From Methylotenera oryzisoli (lineage in GTDB: Bacteria > Pseudomonadota > Gammaproteobacteria > Burkholderiales > Methylophilaceae): a stretch of 64,000 nt of DNA. The notes beneath the pieces were generated by a model. It did no database searches. It was given only the letters and a program-made list of their open reading frames with translations, and was not told the DNA's origin. Numbering within the stretch: position 1 is the stretch's first letter; each line of letters starts with the position of its first letter. A program made the translations under genes and the position numbers. The stretch spans positions 1 to 64,000 of the forward strand of contig NZ_PQVH01000001.1 of NCBI RefSeq assembly GCF_004661485.1, written 5' to 3'. Below are positions 9,108-18,989 of the stretch, one piece after another.

Positions 9108-10106
9108 ATGAAAACACACCCATCTCAATTGAATCCGAAAATTCTCATCGTAGATGATGAGCCGTTTAATCTGAAAGTGTTGAAACAAATACTACAAGAC
9201 AATTACAGATTGAGCTTTGCAAAAAATGGGTTAGACGCATTGGAGCTGGCAAAAACGGAACAGCCGCAGCTTATTTTATTAGACGTGATGATGCCTGACA
9301 TGACCGGTTTTGAGGTCTGTGCACAACTTAAAGCTGACCAAACGACGCACAACATCCCCGTCATTTTTGTAACCGCGCTCAGTGATGAAAATGACGAAGC
9401 AACTGGGCTAACGCACGGTGCTGTTGATTACATCACCAAACCGGTTTACCCAGCTGTGGTTAAAGCACGCGTAAAAACACACTTATCGCTAGTAAGAGCA
9501 GAGAGTCTGCAAAGAACACACCTAGAACTGATTCAGCGACTAGGCAGAGCTGCTGAGTTCAAAGACAATGAAACAGGGCTTCATGTACTACGCATGAGCC
9601 ATATCTCACGTATTCTTGCAATAAAACTGGGCTTTAATGAGGCATTTTCCGATGACTTGCTCAATGCGGCACCGATGCACGATATCGGAAAAATAGGCAT
9701 CCCAGACAACATCTTACTGAAACCCGGCAGGCTAGATGATGATGAAATGACAGTGATGAAACAGCACCCTAAGATTGGTGCGGATATTTTAGATAATTCA
9801 TCCTCCTCTTTAATACAACTTGCGCACTCTGTTGCGCTGTACCATCATGAAAAATGGGATGGTTCAGGCTACCCTCATGGGCTGACAGGTGAAAATATTC
9901 CGATTGAAGCTAGAATTGTGGCGGTTGCTGACGTATTTGATGCGCTCACCAATAAAAGGCCATACAAAGAGGCTTGGCCTGTTGAAGACGCTTTAGAGGA
10001 AATACAAAAACAAAGCGGACGACATTTTGACCCTGAAGTAGTCAATGCATTGACAGATTGCCTGGATGAGATTGTGACAACTATTGCAAAATGGAAAGAA
10101 TTATAA
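9108..10106 (+). CDS. Response regulator with HD-GYP domain (RpfG-like c-di-GMP phosphodiesterase)
   Basis: A 332-aa two-domain protein. The receiver (about 11-125) has D16/D17, phospho-Asp59 in LLDVMMP and K111 in ITKPV. The HD-GYP domain (about 140-332) has HDIGKIGIPD (H191, D192), HHEKWDGSGYP (246-256, GYP at 254-256) and VADVFDALT. The family hydrolyses cyclic di-GMP. I start it at ATG 9108, because the longer frame from 9081 lies inside the kinase gene. It follows the hybrid kinase by 10 bp, so phosphotransfer from the kinase HPt (H1094) to Asp59 is the natural reading. The catalytic motifs look intact, so activity is expected. Confidence 0.93.
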   Translation: MKTHPSQLNPKILIVDDEPFNLKVLKQILQDNYRLSFAKNGLDALELAKTEQPQLILLDVMMPDMTGFEVCAQLKADQTTHNIPVIFVTALSDENDEATGLTHGAVDYITKPVYPAVVKARVKTHLSLVRAESLQRTHLELIQRLGRAAEFKDNETGLHVLRMSHISRILAIKLGFNEAFSDDLLNAAPMHDIGKIGIPDNILLKPGRLDDDEMTVMKQHPKIGADILDNSSSSLIQLAHSVALYHHEKWDGSGYPHGLTGENIPIEARIVAVADVFDALTNKRPYKEAWPVEDALEEIQKQSGRHFDPEVVNALTDCLDEIVTTIAKWKEL

Positions 10107-10157
10107 GTTAGCAACCCAAAATCAAACGAATGCCACTAATGTCGCACTCACCTGCTA

Positions 10158-12542
10158 CTAAAAAACGGCATGCCAATACCGCTTTTGCTGACTTCTCCAT
10201 GATTGAACCTCAATCTGCGGTGAAGACTCTCTTTTATAGAAGTTCAAGGTAACAGCACCTTGATAATCTGAACGCATGACTTTTGTATCGATCGCCTGAT
10301 ACCTTGAGACTACTTCCGATCTTGGATGCCTAAATCGATTTAAATATCCAACAGTGAAAATGGCGACACTAGGAGCTACCGCCTCAACAAAATCGGGGGT
10401 AGAGGACGTTTTACTGCCATGGTGCGGCACCACCAAAACATCGCTTTTTAACGTAACACCTGCTGAGTCTTGATATGCAGCAAGTAAGGCAGATTCTGCC
10501 CTGCGCTCAATGTCACCCGTAAGCAACAGACTACCTGATGCACTGGTCACTTTTAGTACACAACTGCGGTCATTATCTTTGATTTCGCTGTATTCATAAT
10601 CCTGCAAGCTGGGGTGTAGCACTTCAAAATCCACGCCATCCCAATGCCAACTCTGCCCTGCGTAGCACTTCATCTGCTCGGTATTAGTTGGAATCAATGT
10701 GGTGTCCGGCATAGAACTGGCAAACCATCCAACTGGCATTAACGCCAACACCGAGGCCATGCCGCCGCTATGGTCGTTGTCGTCATGAGTCACAATAAAA
10801 CCATCTAGTTTTTGCACACCTTCACCCTGCAGAAATGGGACGACAATTCGGCTGCCAGCGTCACTTTGCTGATTAAATTTAGCACCCGCATCATAAAGCA
10901 AAGTATGTTGCGCGGTTTGCACCACTACGCTGAGGCCTTGCCCTACATCTAACACGGTGACTTTCATGTCACCAGACATAGGTCTATCTGGCTGTATTAG
11001 TAGCATAGGTAATAAACCAAACACACCTAACCATCGCATAGGCCAACCACTAGGCAGCAATATCCACACCACACCGAGCAAGGCTGGCACTAATGTCCAC
11101 AATGCGGGCGCATGTTGCTGCCAAACCGCAACCGGCAATTGATTTAGCCAACGTAAAAAGACCACACAGCCATCCAGTAGGTAATAAGCCAGATGCAATG
11201 GCCCGTCAATTGGCAAAAAACTGCCTAACAACGCAAGCGGCGTGACAAAAAAGCTAACTAGCGGGATTGCAACGGCATTTGCCAACGGCGAGATAATCGA
11301 TGCCTGATGAAACATGATTAACAGCAATGGCAGCATACCAATCGTGACTGCCCATTGTGTTCGCAAGGCAATTTTCAACCAGTGCGGCTGTGCCAGCCTA
11401 GCACCCATAGCAAAACTTAACAGGGCAACTGCGCCAAAAGATAGCCAGAAACCGGCAGAAATTACGGCCCACGGGTCAATTAATACGACAATCAATAAAG
11501 CCAACGCCAAAACTTGTGCCATCGCAAAGCGCCGACCGCTCCACAATGCGACGCCAAACACCATCAACATATACAAAGTACGCTGCGTTGGCACCGAAAA
11601 ACCAGCGACCAACCCATAGGCAAGCGCAGTGACAACAGCAGCAAAAGTTGCAGCTTTGCGCGTCGGAATTTGATTGGCAAGATGCGGAACGCGCCGCCAA
11701 ATAAAGCTCACCAACACAAACATTAACCCTGAAAGCATAGTGATATGCAGGCCGGAGATACTCATCAAATGGGTAATGCCTGTACGTAAAAACAACTGCC
11801 AGTCTTGCACTGTAATCTGGCTATCATCTCCCATCACCAGGGCTTGTATCACCCCGTTATATGGTTTATCAGCCAGCACTTTTGCAATACGCAGCTTAAC
11901 CAGTTGTCGAATGCGTTCGACCACATATTGTGGCTGCCAAACAAACGCATCAAGCATGGCAGGTTTACCTTTCACACTGCCGGTGGCACGAATATTTTCA
12001 GCTAATGACCATGATTCAAAATCAAAACCATGTGGATTTTGCGTACTGTGCGGGCGCTTAAGCTTAGCCGTCAGTTGCCAACGCTGACCAGGCTGATAAT
12101 CCAAAAATTGGCCGTCATCTTGTACTTGGGTTAGGTAATCACGTTTGCGGTAAACGCTAAGCGAGATATGCTTGGGAACGACTACATTTTTAGTGACGAC
12201 ACGTTCCACTATGAAATTAAAGCGCGTACCCTGTTCCGTCAGTGTGGGCACGCTTGCCACCACACCAACTAACTCGATAGGCTTATTTTGCCAATTGGCA
12301 GGCAGCGCATCGGCAAGCCGGAGGCTAGCAAAAGCTGCTGCCCATAAGAAACCCAGCATCACTGCAGTGAACAAGCATAACGGCAGCCGCGTCAGGGCAA
12401 TGTATTTAAACTGCGCGTTGCGAAGATAGATGTTGATGCAGGCAAAAGGTAAGATTAACAGCGACCAGATGAGGTCTGGCAGCACTGGCATTTGCTGCAA
12501 ACAGAATGCACCTAAGACAAACCCCAGTGCAAAAACAATCAT
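10158..12542 (-). CDS. comEC: DNA internalization-related competence protein ComEC/Rec2
   Basis: A 794-aa inner-membrane channel for uptake of single-stranded DNA in natural transformation. The N-terminus has membrane helices. They are followed by a soluble OB-like domain (about 60-200) and the multi-spanning Competence domain starting at HLMSISGLHITMLSG (about 250-500). The C-terminal metallo-beta-lactamase-like domain has TVLDVGQGLSVVVQT, VTHDDNDHSGG, LLLTGDIE and PHHGSKTSST. It is 3 bp after lolD. Together with the type IV pilus genes elsewhere in the window it suggests competence potential. Length and all domains appear complete. Confidence 0.95.
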   Translation of the reverse strand: MIVFALGFVLGAFCLQQMPVLPDLIWSLLILPFACINIYLRNAQFKYIALTRLPLCLFTAVMLGFLWAAAFASLRLADALPANWQNKPIELVGVVASVPTLTEQGTRFNFIVERVVTKNVVVPKHISLSVYRKRDYLTQVQDDGQFLDYQPGQRWQLTAKLKRPHSTQNPHGFDFESWSLAENIRATGSVKGKPAMLDAFVWQPQYVVERIRQLVKLRIAKVLADKPYNGVIQALVMGDDSQITVQDWQLFLRTGITHLMSISGLHITMLSGLMFVLVSFIWRRVPHLANQIPTRKAATFAAVVTALAYGLVAGFSVPTQRTLYMLMVFGVALWSGRRFAMAQVLALALLIVVLIDPWAVISAGFWLSFGAVALLSFAMGARLAQPHWLKIALRTQWAVTIGMLPLLLIMFHQASIISPLANAVAIPLVSFFVTPLALLGSFLPIDGPLHLAYYLLDGCVVFLRWLNQLPVAVWQQHAPALWTLVPALLGVVWILLPSGWPMRWLGVFGLLPMLLIQPDRPMSGDMKVTVLDVGQGLSVVVQTAQHTLLYDAGAKFNQQSDAGSRIVVPFLQGEGVQKLDGFIVTHDDNDHSGGMASVLALMPVGWFASSMPDTTLIPTNTEQMKCYAGQSWHWDGVDFEVLHPSLQDYEYSEIKDNDRSCVLKVTSASGSLLLTGDIERRAESALLAAYQDSAGVTLKSDVLVVPHHGSKTSSTPDFVEAVAPSVAIFTVGYLNRFRHPRSEVVSRYQAIDTKVMRSDYQGAVTLNFYKRESSPQIEVQSWRSQQKRYWHAVF

Positions 12543-12545
12543 GTG

Positions 12546-13232
12546 CTACAAAGTCACCAACTGACCGTCAATCAACTTATAACGCCGCTGCATTTTTGCC
12601 GCCAGCTCCAAGTCGTGCGTCACCACCACTAAACTCACATGCTGTGTCTGGTTCATTTCCAGCAGCAAATCAAATACAGCATGTGCTGTGTGTCGGTCCA
12701 GATTACCGGTAGGCTCATCGGCAAGAATGCATTGCGGTGCAGTGACCATCGCACGTGCTAAAGCTGCACGCTGGCGCTCTCCGCCAGAAAGCTCACCCGG
12801 CATATGCTCTAGGCGATGCTTCAGCCCAACTTTCTCCAGCATTTCACTCGCGGTTGTAAGCGCTTGCTCGCGCGCAACACGGCGAATCAAAAGCGGCATG
12901 GCTACATTTTCCAGCGCGGTAAACTCTGGTAACAGATGGTGAAATTGATACACAAAGCCCAGTGACTGATTACGTAAATGACCCTTTTGCGCTTCAGACA
13001 GCTTTGCAAGATTCTGATCAAGGATATGTACATCGCCACTGCTGGGAATATCTAGCCCGCCGAGCAAATGCAATAAAGTACTTTTGCCAGAGCCTGAAGC
13101 ACCGACGATGGCAACCTGCTCACCAGTGTTGACACTTAAATCGATGCCATTCAGCACTGCAACATCCAGCCCCTGATAAGTTTTATACAAATCCTGACAT
13201 GCAATCACTGGCTGTGAAATATGGCTACTCAT
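12546..13232 (-). CDS. lolD: Lipoprotein-releasing ABC transporter ATP-binding protein LolD
   Basis: The 228-aa ATPase of the LolCDE complex, which extracts outer-membrane-bound lipoproteins from the inner membrane for LolA. It has Walker A GASGSGKS (about 39-46), signature LSGGERQR, Walker [13 protein letters not shown] and an H-loop in VVVTHD. The start overlaps the end of lolC by 8 bp, implying translational coupling. The neighbour lolC confirms the assignment against macrolide-exporter MacB-type ATPases. Confidence 0.95.
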   Translation of the reverse strand: MSSHISQPVIACQDLYKTYQGLDVAVLNGIDLSVNTGEQVAIVGASGSGKSTLLHLLGGLDIPSSGDVHILDQNLAKLSEAQKGHLRNQSLGFVYQFHHLLPEFTALENVAMPLLIRRVAREQALTTASEMLEKVGLKHRLEHMPGELSGGERQRAALARAMVTAPQCILADEPTGNLDRHTAHAVFDLLLEMNQTQHVSLVVVTHDLELAAKMQRRYKLIDGQLVTL

Positions 13233-14493
13233 AACGCAACGCCTCTGCTGGGTTGATTCTACTGGCTTTAAAACTCGGGTAGAGCGTTGCTAGTAAACTT
13301 AAGAAGAATGAAACTGTGACGATGGTAACCACATCAGACCAGATTAAATCGGAAGGCAGATCACTGATGTAATAAACATCTTTTGCCAAAAACTGCACAT
13401 TAAACAGATTTTCTATAAACGGGATAATGGTATCGATATTGAGTGCAATCAAAATACCAAACAACGCACCTAATGCGGTACCAATCACGCCAATCAATGC
13501 GCCTTGCACGATGAATATTTTCATAATGCTGGCTGGGCTCGCGCCAAAGGTACGCATAATAGCGATATCGGCACGCTTGTCAGTCACAGCCATCACTAAA
13601 GTAGAAACGATATTAAAAGCAGCGACCGCCACAATTAGCGTAAGAATAATAAACATAACGCGCTTTTCCATTTGTACTGCGCGGAAAAAGTTAGCATGCT
13701 GCCTGGTCCAGTCAGAAACGTAATAGTCGCCATTTCTATTGGCTTGGGCATTGAGTTGCTCGGAAATATGCGCGGCCACAGCAGGCGCATCAAACAAATC
13801 GGCAAGCTTTAAACGTACGCCAGAAACCTTGTCGCCCATGCGGTATAACTTTGCGGCATCATCCAGATGAATCAGCGCTAAGCCGGCATCGTACTCATAC
13901 ATCCCAATTTGAAACAGGCCAACCAATGTAAACTGCTTTAAACGAGGCACAACGCCAGTAGGGGTGAACTGACCTTGCGGTGCCATTAAAACCACTTTGT
14001 CGCCAATTTGCGCACCTAGCGCCTGCGCCAAATCTACACCTAAAATAATGCCAAACTCTCCTGCGCGCAAATCTTCTAACCGCCCCACTTTCATGTGTTT
14101 GCCAAGGTCGGCCACTTTATCTTCCGCGCTAGGAATCACGCCGCGTACGATTGCACCTTGCACACCTTGATCATAACTCAACATGGCTTGTGCACTGATG
14201 TAAGGGGCACTCGCCTGCACATTAGGCTGCCTAGCAGAAAAAGCCGCCACTGACTGCCAATCTGTAAGCTGATTACCGCCACCTGTCACCTCTAAATGTG
14301 AGGCCACACCTAAGATACGTGTACGCAGCTCTTTTTGAAAACCATTCATCACCGAAAGCACAACGATTAGCGCCGCTACCCCAAGCGCAATGCCTATCAT
14401 ACTGGTCAAAGAAATAAATGAAATAAAGTGATTTTTGCGCTTGGCGCGTGTGTAGCGCCAGCCGACAAATAATTCGTATGGTAAAGATTTCAT
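13225..14493 (-). CDS. lolC: Lipoprotein-releasing system transmembrane protein LolC/LolE
   Basis: A 422-aa permease with the family N-terminus ([24 protein letters not shown]). The first membrane helix follows ([25 protein letters not shown]), then a large periplasmic domain (about 45-270) and three C-terminal helices. It ends with the typical [10 protein letters not shown]. Only one LolC/E-type permease is seen here, so it may act as a homodimer or pair with a LolE elsewhere. It is divergent from ribE, 59 bp away. Confidence 0.94.
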   Translation of the reverse strand: MKSLPYELFVGWRYTRAKRKNHFISFISLTSMIGIALGVAALIVVLSVMNGFQKELRTRILGVASHLEVTGGGNQLTDWQSVAAFSARQPNVQASAPYISAQAMLSYDQGVQGAIVRGVIPSAEDKVADLGKHMKVGRLEDLRAGEFGIILGVDLAQALGAQIGDKVVLMAPQGQFTPTGVVPRLKQFTLVGLFQIGMYEYDAGLALIHLDDAAKLYRMGDKVSGVRLKLADLFDAPAVAAHISEQLNAQANRNGDYYVSDWTRQHANFFRAVQMEKRVMFIILTLIVAVAAFNIVSTLVMAVTDKRADIAIMRTFGASPASIMKIFIVQGALIGVIGTALGALFGILIALNIDTIIPFIENLFNVQFLAKDVYYISDLPSDLIWSDVVTIVTVSFFLSLLATLYPSFKASRINPAEALRYE

Positions 14494-14552
14494 AGGGCAG
14501 ATTTTAGCAGGCTTCTAATCGTTATCTAGTGTTATCTGTTAAAATTCCAATT

Positions 14553-15188
14553 ATGTTTACAGGAATCATTCAATCAGTCGGCGCAATCACGCAAGCCAAT
14601 CCAGTTGGCGCAGATATGCATCTTTTTATAGCAAGTGCAGCGCTCGATATGAGCGATGTAAATCTAGGCGACAGTATCGCAGTCAATGGTACGTGTTTGA
14701 CCGTGGTTAACATGAGCGAATCACACTTTGAGGCGCACGTCTCTCAGGAAACGCTCTCGGTGACTGTCGGGCTAGATAAGACCCATCCCGTCAATTTAGA
14801 AAAAGCCCTGCGCCTATCTGACCGACTTGGCGGGCACTTAGTAAGCGGGCACGTAGATGGCGTGGGCAAAGTACTCAAGTTCCAGTCATTAGGCGAATGC
14901 TGGCAGCTGGATATTCGCGCACCGCATGCCATCTCAAAATACATTTCGATTAAGGGTTCCATTTGTGTCAATGGCGTGAGTCTCACCGTGAACAAAATCA
15001 CTGGTGACGATTTCAGCATCAATTTAATACCGCACACACTGGAGCACACCACCTTAAATCTTTTAAGTGAGGGATGCCCCGTCAATCTGGAAGTAGACCA
15101 GATTGCACGTTACGTAGAGCGCATGACACAATGGGCGACAGAAGACCAAATGGCAACACAAGCATTACCAGAAACGCAGGGGCACTAG
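14553..15188 (+). CDS. ribE: Riboflavin synthase alpha subunit
   Basis: Dismutates two 6,7-dimethyl-8-ribityllumazine to riboflavin and the pyrimidinedione. The 211-aa protein is two lumazine-binding repeats: MFTGIIQSVG with NGTCLTV in the first half, and SGHVDGVGK with VNGVSLTVN in the second. I start at ATG 14553, because MFTGIIQ is the almost invariant N-terminus. The frame open from 14529 adds eight residues. The gene ends 2 bp before the ribBX start. The lumazine synthase gene (ribH) is not next to it. Confidence 0.96.
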   Translation: MFTGIIQSVGAITQANPVGADMHLFIASAALDMSDVNLGDSIAVNGTCLTVVNMSESHFEAHVSQETLSVTVGLDKTHPVNLEKALRLSDRLGGHLVSGHVDGVGKVLKFQSLGECWQLDIRAPHAISKYISIKGSICVNGVSLTVNKITGDDFSINLIPHTLEHTTLNLLSEGCPVNLEVDQIARYVERMTQWATEDQMATQALPETQGH

Positions 15189-15190
15189 CC

Positions 15191-16312
15191 ATGAATCACA
15201 CAGAAACACCTATGAACAATATCAGCCCAGCCAAAGAAATTATCGAAGAAATCAGACAGGGACGTATGGTGGTGCTGGTCGATGACGAGCACCGTGAAAA
15301 TGAAGGCGATTTAGTACTTGCTGCACAATTTGCAACGGCAGAACATGTTAACTTTATGGCGAAGTATGGGCGCGGCCTGATTTGCCTAACGCTCACAGAG
15401 TCACGCTGCCATCAGCTTAATTTAAGCAAGATGGTACAAAAAAACGGCGCGCGCATGGGTACCAACTTTACCGTATCCATTGAGGCCGCTGAAGGTGTCA
15501 CCACCGGCATTTCTGCTGCCGACCGCGCTAGAACAATACAAGCGGCTGTAGCAAAGACGGCCAAACCTCAAGACATTGTCAGCCCTGGCCATATTTTCCC
15601 ACTTACCGCGATGGATGGTGGTGTATTGGTACGAGCTGGCCATACTGAGGCCGGCTGCGATCTAGCGCACCTAGCGGGCTTGGAGCCGGCAAGTGTCATC
15701 TGCGAGATTCTGAAAGATGACGGCAGCATGGCTCGTCTACCTGATTTAATGACATTTGCCGCAGAACACAAGCTTAAAATTGGCACGATTGCTGATTTAA
15801 TCCACTATCGCGCTGAAACTGAAAGCCTGATTGAACGCTCTGCAGAGCGCATGGTGCAAACCCCTTACGGCGAAATGAAGCTGATTGCTTACCAAGATAA
15901 AATCGCTAAAGAAACGCATCTCGTGTTAATTAAAGGCACGCCAAGCCCAGAGCAAGAGGTGCTAGTGCGCGTACATGAGCCTTTATCTATTTTTGATTTA
16001 TTGGATAGCTCGAGCTGCACCCATAGCTGGAACACACTAGAAGCAATGAAGACGATTGCCAACGCAGAGGCTGGTGTCATGATACTGCTGCACCATCAAG
16101 AGTCTAATGAAACTATTGTGGACCGTATCAAAGGTGCGGATGAGCCAATACGTGTCAATCAAGAACTACGCACTTACGGTATCGGCTCACAAATATTACT
16201 GGACTGTAATGTACGCAAAATGAAACTAATGGCCAACCCTCGCAAAATGCCTAGCATGGCAGGCTTTGGCTTGGAGGTCACCGGCTATTTAGAAGCAACA
16301 AAATCGGCTTAA
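15191..16312 (+). CDS. ribBA: DHBP synthase fused to a degenerate GTP cyclohydrolase II domain (RibBX type)
   Basis: The N-terminal half (about 11-208) is 3,4-dihydroxy-2-butanone 4-phosphate synthase, with an intact [15 protein letters not shown] motif and [11 protein letters not shown]. It converts ribulose 5-phosphate for riboflavin synthesis. The C-terminal half (about 215-370) aligns with GTP cyclohydrolase II but lacks its zinc cysteines: where active enzymes read SEC...CDCG, this one has HEPLSIF and SSSCTHS, so only C276 remains. The catalytic GRG loop is also missing. This matches the RibBX proteins described in Shewanella and other proteobacteria, in which the second domain is inactive. 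A true GCHII must lie elsewhere. The start follows ribE by 2 bp. Confidence 0.92.
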   Translation: MNHTETPMNNISPAKEIIEEIRQGRMVVLVDDEHRENEGDLVLAAQFATAEHVNFMAKYGRGLICLTLTESRCHQLNLSKMVQKNGARMGTNFTVSIEAAEGVTTGISAADRARTIQAAVAKTAKPQDIVSPGHIFPLTAMDGGVLVRAGHTEAGCDLAHLAGLEPASVICEILKDDGSMARLPDLMTFAAEHKLKIGTIADLIHYRAETESLIERSAERMVQTPYGEMKLIAYQDKIAKETHLVLIKGTPSPEQEVLVRVHEPLSIFDLLDSSSCTHSWNTLEAMKTIANAEAGVMILLHHQESNETIVDRIKGADEPIRVNQELRTYGIGSQILLDCNVRKMKLMANPRKMPSMAGFGLEVTGYLEATKSA

Positions 16313-16316
16313 CCAT

Positions 16317-16898
16317 ATGTCTCTAGATAATATCAATCTTACTGGTCACTTTCTCATCGCCATGCCCAACTTGGCTGATCCTTACTTTGCTAAGTCTGTT
16401 ACCTTTATTTGCACCCATAGTGAAGAAGGCGCCATGGGCATCGTGATTAACCGCCCGACCGATATGACCTACGAAACCCTGTTTGATAAAATCAACATTA
16501 AACTGGAAGACACGGCCATTTCGAACAACCCAGTCCTGTTCGGCGGCCCAGTGCAGCCTGAGCGCGGGTTTGTATTACACGAACCATGCGGCGACTGGGA
16601 TAGCTCAATCATCATTAACGATCAAACGTCGCTCACTACCTCTAAAGATATTTTAGAGGCGGTTGCAGTAGGCACCGGACCCAAGAAATTACTCTTTTCT
16701 TTAGGCTATGCCGGGTGGACGCCCAACCAGCTAGAGCAGGAAATCGTACAAAATAGCTGGCTATCCGTACAGGCCAAAGATATTAGCACCCTCAATAAAA
16801 TTTTATTTGATACACCGCATGAAGAGCAATTTAATGCAGCCATGAGCCTATTGGGATTTGACCCGGCCATGCTCTCCGACGTTGCAGGACATGCCTAA
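16317..16898 (+). CDS. algH: YqgE/AlgH family protein (UPF0301)
   Basis: A 193-aa conserved cytoplasmic protein. Family marks are LTGHFLIAMPNLADPYF at the N-terminus, GAMGIVINRPTDM, LFGGPVQPERGFVLHE and a central SLGYAGWTPNQLEQE. The biochemical role is not established. A homologue, AlgH, affects alginate production in Pseudomonas. It lies 18 bp before ruvX, an almost universal pairing in proteobacteria, and 5 bp after ribBX. Confidence 0.93.
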   Translation: MSLDNINLTGHFLIAMPNLADPYFAKSVTFICTHSEEGAMGIVINRPTDMTYETLFDKINIKLEDTAISNNPVLFGGPVQPERGFVLHEPCGDWDSSIIINDQTSLTTSKDILEAVAVGTGPKKLLFSLGYAGWTPNQLEQEIVQNSWLSVQAKDISTLNKILFDTPHEEQFNAAMSLLGFDPAMLSDVAGHA

Positions 16899-16915
16899 CA
16901 GCGACCACATCAAGC

Positions 16916-17380
16916 ATGCAACTGATCGATAACGAGAAGGTATACAACAAAGCACATGTGCAATCTGGCACTGTACTCGCCTTCGACTTTGGAGAAAGAC
17001 GCATCGGCATTGCCGTTGGTGAGCATTTGCTCGCCAGCGCCACCCCGCTTATGACTATTGATAATGAAAGTAACGAGATTCGTTTCCAAATCATCACTAA
17101 ACTTGTCAATGAGTGGCAACCGCGGCTTTTAGTGGTGGGGTTACCCTTAAGTTTAGATGGTACCGAGCATGCAGTAACGCAGTTATGCAAAAAATTTGCT
17201 CGACGCCTCAATGGCAGATTCAACCTGCCTGTAGCACTTATTGATGAACGCTATAGCTCTGCAGAAGCAAGTCAGCTCTTGAATGAAGCAGGTATTAGAG
17301 GCCGCGCGCAAAAAGAAATGTTAGACCAAGTCGCGGCACAAACCATATTACAAAGCTATTTTGATCAGGCGCCCAAATAA
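16916..17380 (+). CDS. ruvX: RuvX/YqgF family putative Holliday junction resolvase / pre-16S rRNA nuclease
   Basis: A 154-aa RNase H-like nuclease. The first beta strand motif LAFDFGERRIGIAVG holds the catalytic Asp. A mid-protein VVGLPLSLDGT and a C-terminal VALIDERYSSAEAS with further acidic ligands match YqgF. In E. coli it is essential and matures the 5' end of 16S rRNA; a role in recombination is also proposed. The N-terminal extension of about 19 residues before the conserved core makes the exact start slightly uncertain. Confidence 0.93.
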   Translation: MQLIDNEKVYNKAHVQSGTVLAFDFGERRIGIAVGEHLLASATPLMTIDNESNEIRFQIITKLVNEWQPRLLVVGLPLSLDGTEHAVTQLCKKFARRLNGRFNLPVALIDERYSSAEASQLLNEAGIRGRAQKEMLDQVAAQTILQSYFDQAPK

Positions 17381-17464
17381 GATTACGTTTGCACCTAAAC
17401 CCAATTTAACGTGCACTCCATTTAAGAATGACAAGTAACCAGGAATATTCAGTAAAATAACAAC

Positions 17465-18022
17465 ATGACTGATGCCAACCACACACTCGACCCTAGCCAA
17501 CTGCCGGATGCAGAAGCTTTACTTCTCATCCTTGCAGACAAACTCAAACCATTACTTAAAGCCAATACCGCTTTAGTCGGCATTCATAGCGGCGGTGTGT
17601 GGCTGATGCAGCGGTTATTAGTACTATTAGCAGACCAAATCAAACTGCATCAAATCGAACATGGCGCGCTCGACGTTTCTTTTTATAGGGACGATTACGC
17701 GCAGCGCGGCCTAAAAGCGGAAAACCGCCCCAGCCAAATCACATTTGACGTAGAAAACAAACATATCATTTTAATTGATGATGTGTTCTATACCGGCCGC
17801 ACCACACGGGCCGCCATGAATGAACTATTTGATTACGGCAGGCCTGCTAGCATTAGCCTGATTGCACTGATTAACCGTGGTGGCCGCGAGTTGCCAATCG
17901 CTCCGCAAATTGTTGCGGCAGCGCTATCATTGGCTGCATCACAACATCTACAGTTAACCCAGTTAGCTGACGGCAGTTTGGCCCTAGAACTTACTCCTCA
18001 ACACAATAGTGCGAGACCATAA
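17465..18022 (+). CDS. pyrR: Bifunctional pyr operon regulator / uracil phosphoribosyltransferase
   Basis: A 185-aa type I phosphoribosyltransferase. It has the PRPP-binding loop [19 protein letters not shown] and the flanking GIHSGGVWL and YRDDYAQRG elements of PyrR. In Bacilli PyrR binds pyr mRNA to control attenuation. In proteobacteria carrying pyrR-pyrB-pyrC' its regulatory role is less clear. The 84 bases upstream show no obvious PyrR-type antiterminator hairpin. pyrB starts 5 bp downstream, so the three genes form one unit. Confidence 0.93.
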   Translation: MTDANHTLDPSQLPDAEALLLILADKLKPLLKANTALVGIHSGGVWLMQRLLVLLADQIKLHQIEHGALDVSFYRDDYAQRGLKAENRPSQITFDVENKHIILIDDVFYTGRTTRAAMNELFDYGRPASISLIALINRGGRELPIAPQIVAAALSLAASQHLQLTQLADGSLALELTPQHNSARP

Positions 18023-18026
18023 CAGC

Positions 18027-18989
18027 ATGAATAACCCTCAACTTGATACTGACGGTCAACTGCGACACCTGCTTTCTATTGAAGGCTTACCCAAAAAGAT
18101 ACTTAATCAAATTTTAGATACTGCTGAATCGTTTGTCGGCGTCGCCGAACGTGAAGTTAAAAAAGTACCATTACTACGCGGCAAAACCGTATGTAACCTA
18201 TTTTTTGAAAACAGCACCCGCACCCGCACCACTTTTGAAATTGCGGCAAAACGCCTTTCTGCCGACGTCATCAGCTTAAATGTAAGCACATCGTCGCAAT
18301 CAAAAGGTGAAACCATTCTAGACACCGTAGATAACCTCATTGCCATGCATGCGGACATGTTCGTGGTACGCCATGCCCAATCAGGTGCTGCACATCTCAT
18401 TGCCAAACACGTGCCGCCACATATCCATGTGATCAATGCAGGCGATGGGCGCCACTCTCATCCGACACAAGGCTTGTTAGACGTATTTACCATACGTAAA
18501 TACAAGCCTGAGCTACACAACTTAAGAGTGGCCATCGTTGGCGATGTTTTACACTCACGTGTCGCCCGCTCAGAGATTCATGCACTGACTACACTAGGCG
18601 TACCTGAGGTTCGTGTGATTGCACCAAAAACACTACTGCCAGCCCAAGTAGAGAAACTGGGCGTGCACGTCTATCACGACATGGATGAAGGCCTGAAAGA
18701 CGTTGATGTCATCATGATGCTACGCTTACAAAATGAACGCATGAACGGCGCAATGTTACCTAGCTCAGAAGAATATTTTAAAACCTACGGACTGACCCCT
18801 GAACGTTTGGCACTTGCCAAACCCGATGCCATTGTGATGCATCCCGGTCCAATGAACCGCGGTGTAGAGATTGACTCTACCGTTGCCGATGGCAAACAAT
18901 CCGTCATATTGCCGCAAGTCACTTACGGCATTGCCATCCGTATGGCAGTCATGGCAATTCTTGGTGGCGGTACAGGAGCAGCACTATGA
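18027..18989 (+). CDS. pyrB: Aspartate carbamoyltransferase catalytic subunit
   Basis: Catalyses carbamoyl phosphate + aspartate -> carbamoyl aspartate in UMP synthesis. It has the carbamoyl phosphate site [24 protein letters not shown] and [10 protein letters not shown]. Length is 320 aa. I chose ATG 18027, because the sequence [16 protein letters not shown] aligns with the N-terminus of pseudomonad PyrB; an in-frame GTG at 18009 would overlap pyrR. The long N-terminus and the overlap with pyrC' (ATGA, 4 bp) point to the pseudomonad-type complex of PyrB with PyrC'. Confidence 0.96.
   Translation: MNNPQLDTDGQLRHLLSIEGLPKKILNQILDTAESFVGVAEREVKKVPLLRGKTVCNLFFENSTRTRTTFEIAAKRLSADVISLNVSTSSQSKGETILDTVDNLIAMHADMFVVRHAQSGAAHLIAKHVPPHIHVINAGDGRHSHPTQGLLDVFTIRKYKPELHNLRVAIVGDVLHSRVARSEIHALTTLGVPEVRVIAPKTLLPAQVEKLGVHVYHDMDEGLKDVDVIMMLRLQNERMNGAMLPSSEEYFKTYGLTPERLALAKPDAIVMHPGPMNRGVEIDSTVADGKQSVILPQVTYGIAIRMAVMAILGGGTGAAL

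Noticed and set aside
10957-12429. Many open frames antisense to comEC
   Set aside because: They are shadows of the comEC frame, with no ribosome sites or recognisable domains.
14494-14552. Possible FMN riboswitch before ribE
   Set aside because: The gap is only 59 bases and shows no multi-stem FMN element; too short for the class.
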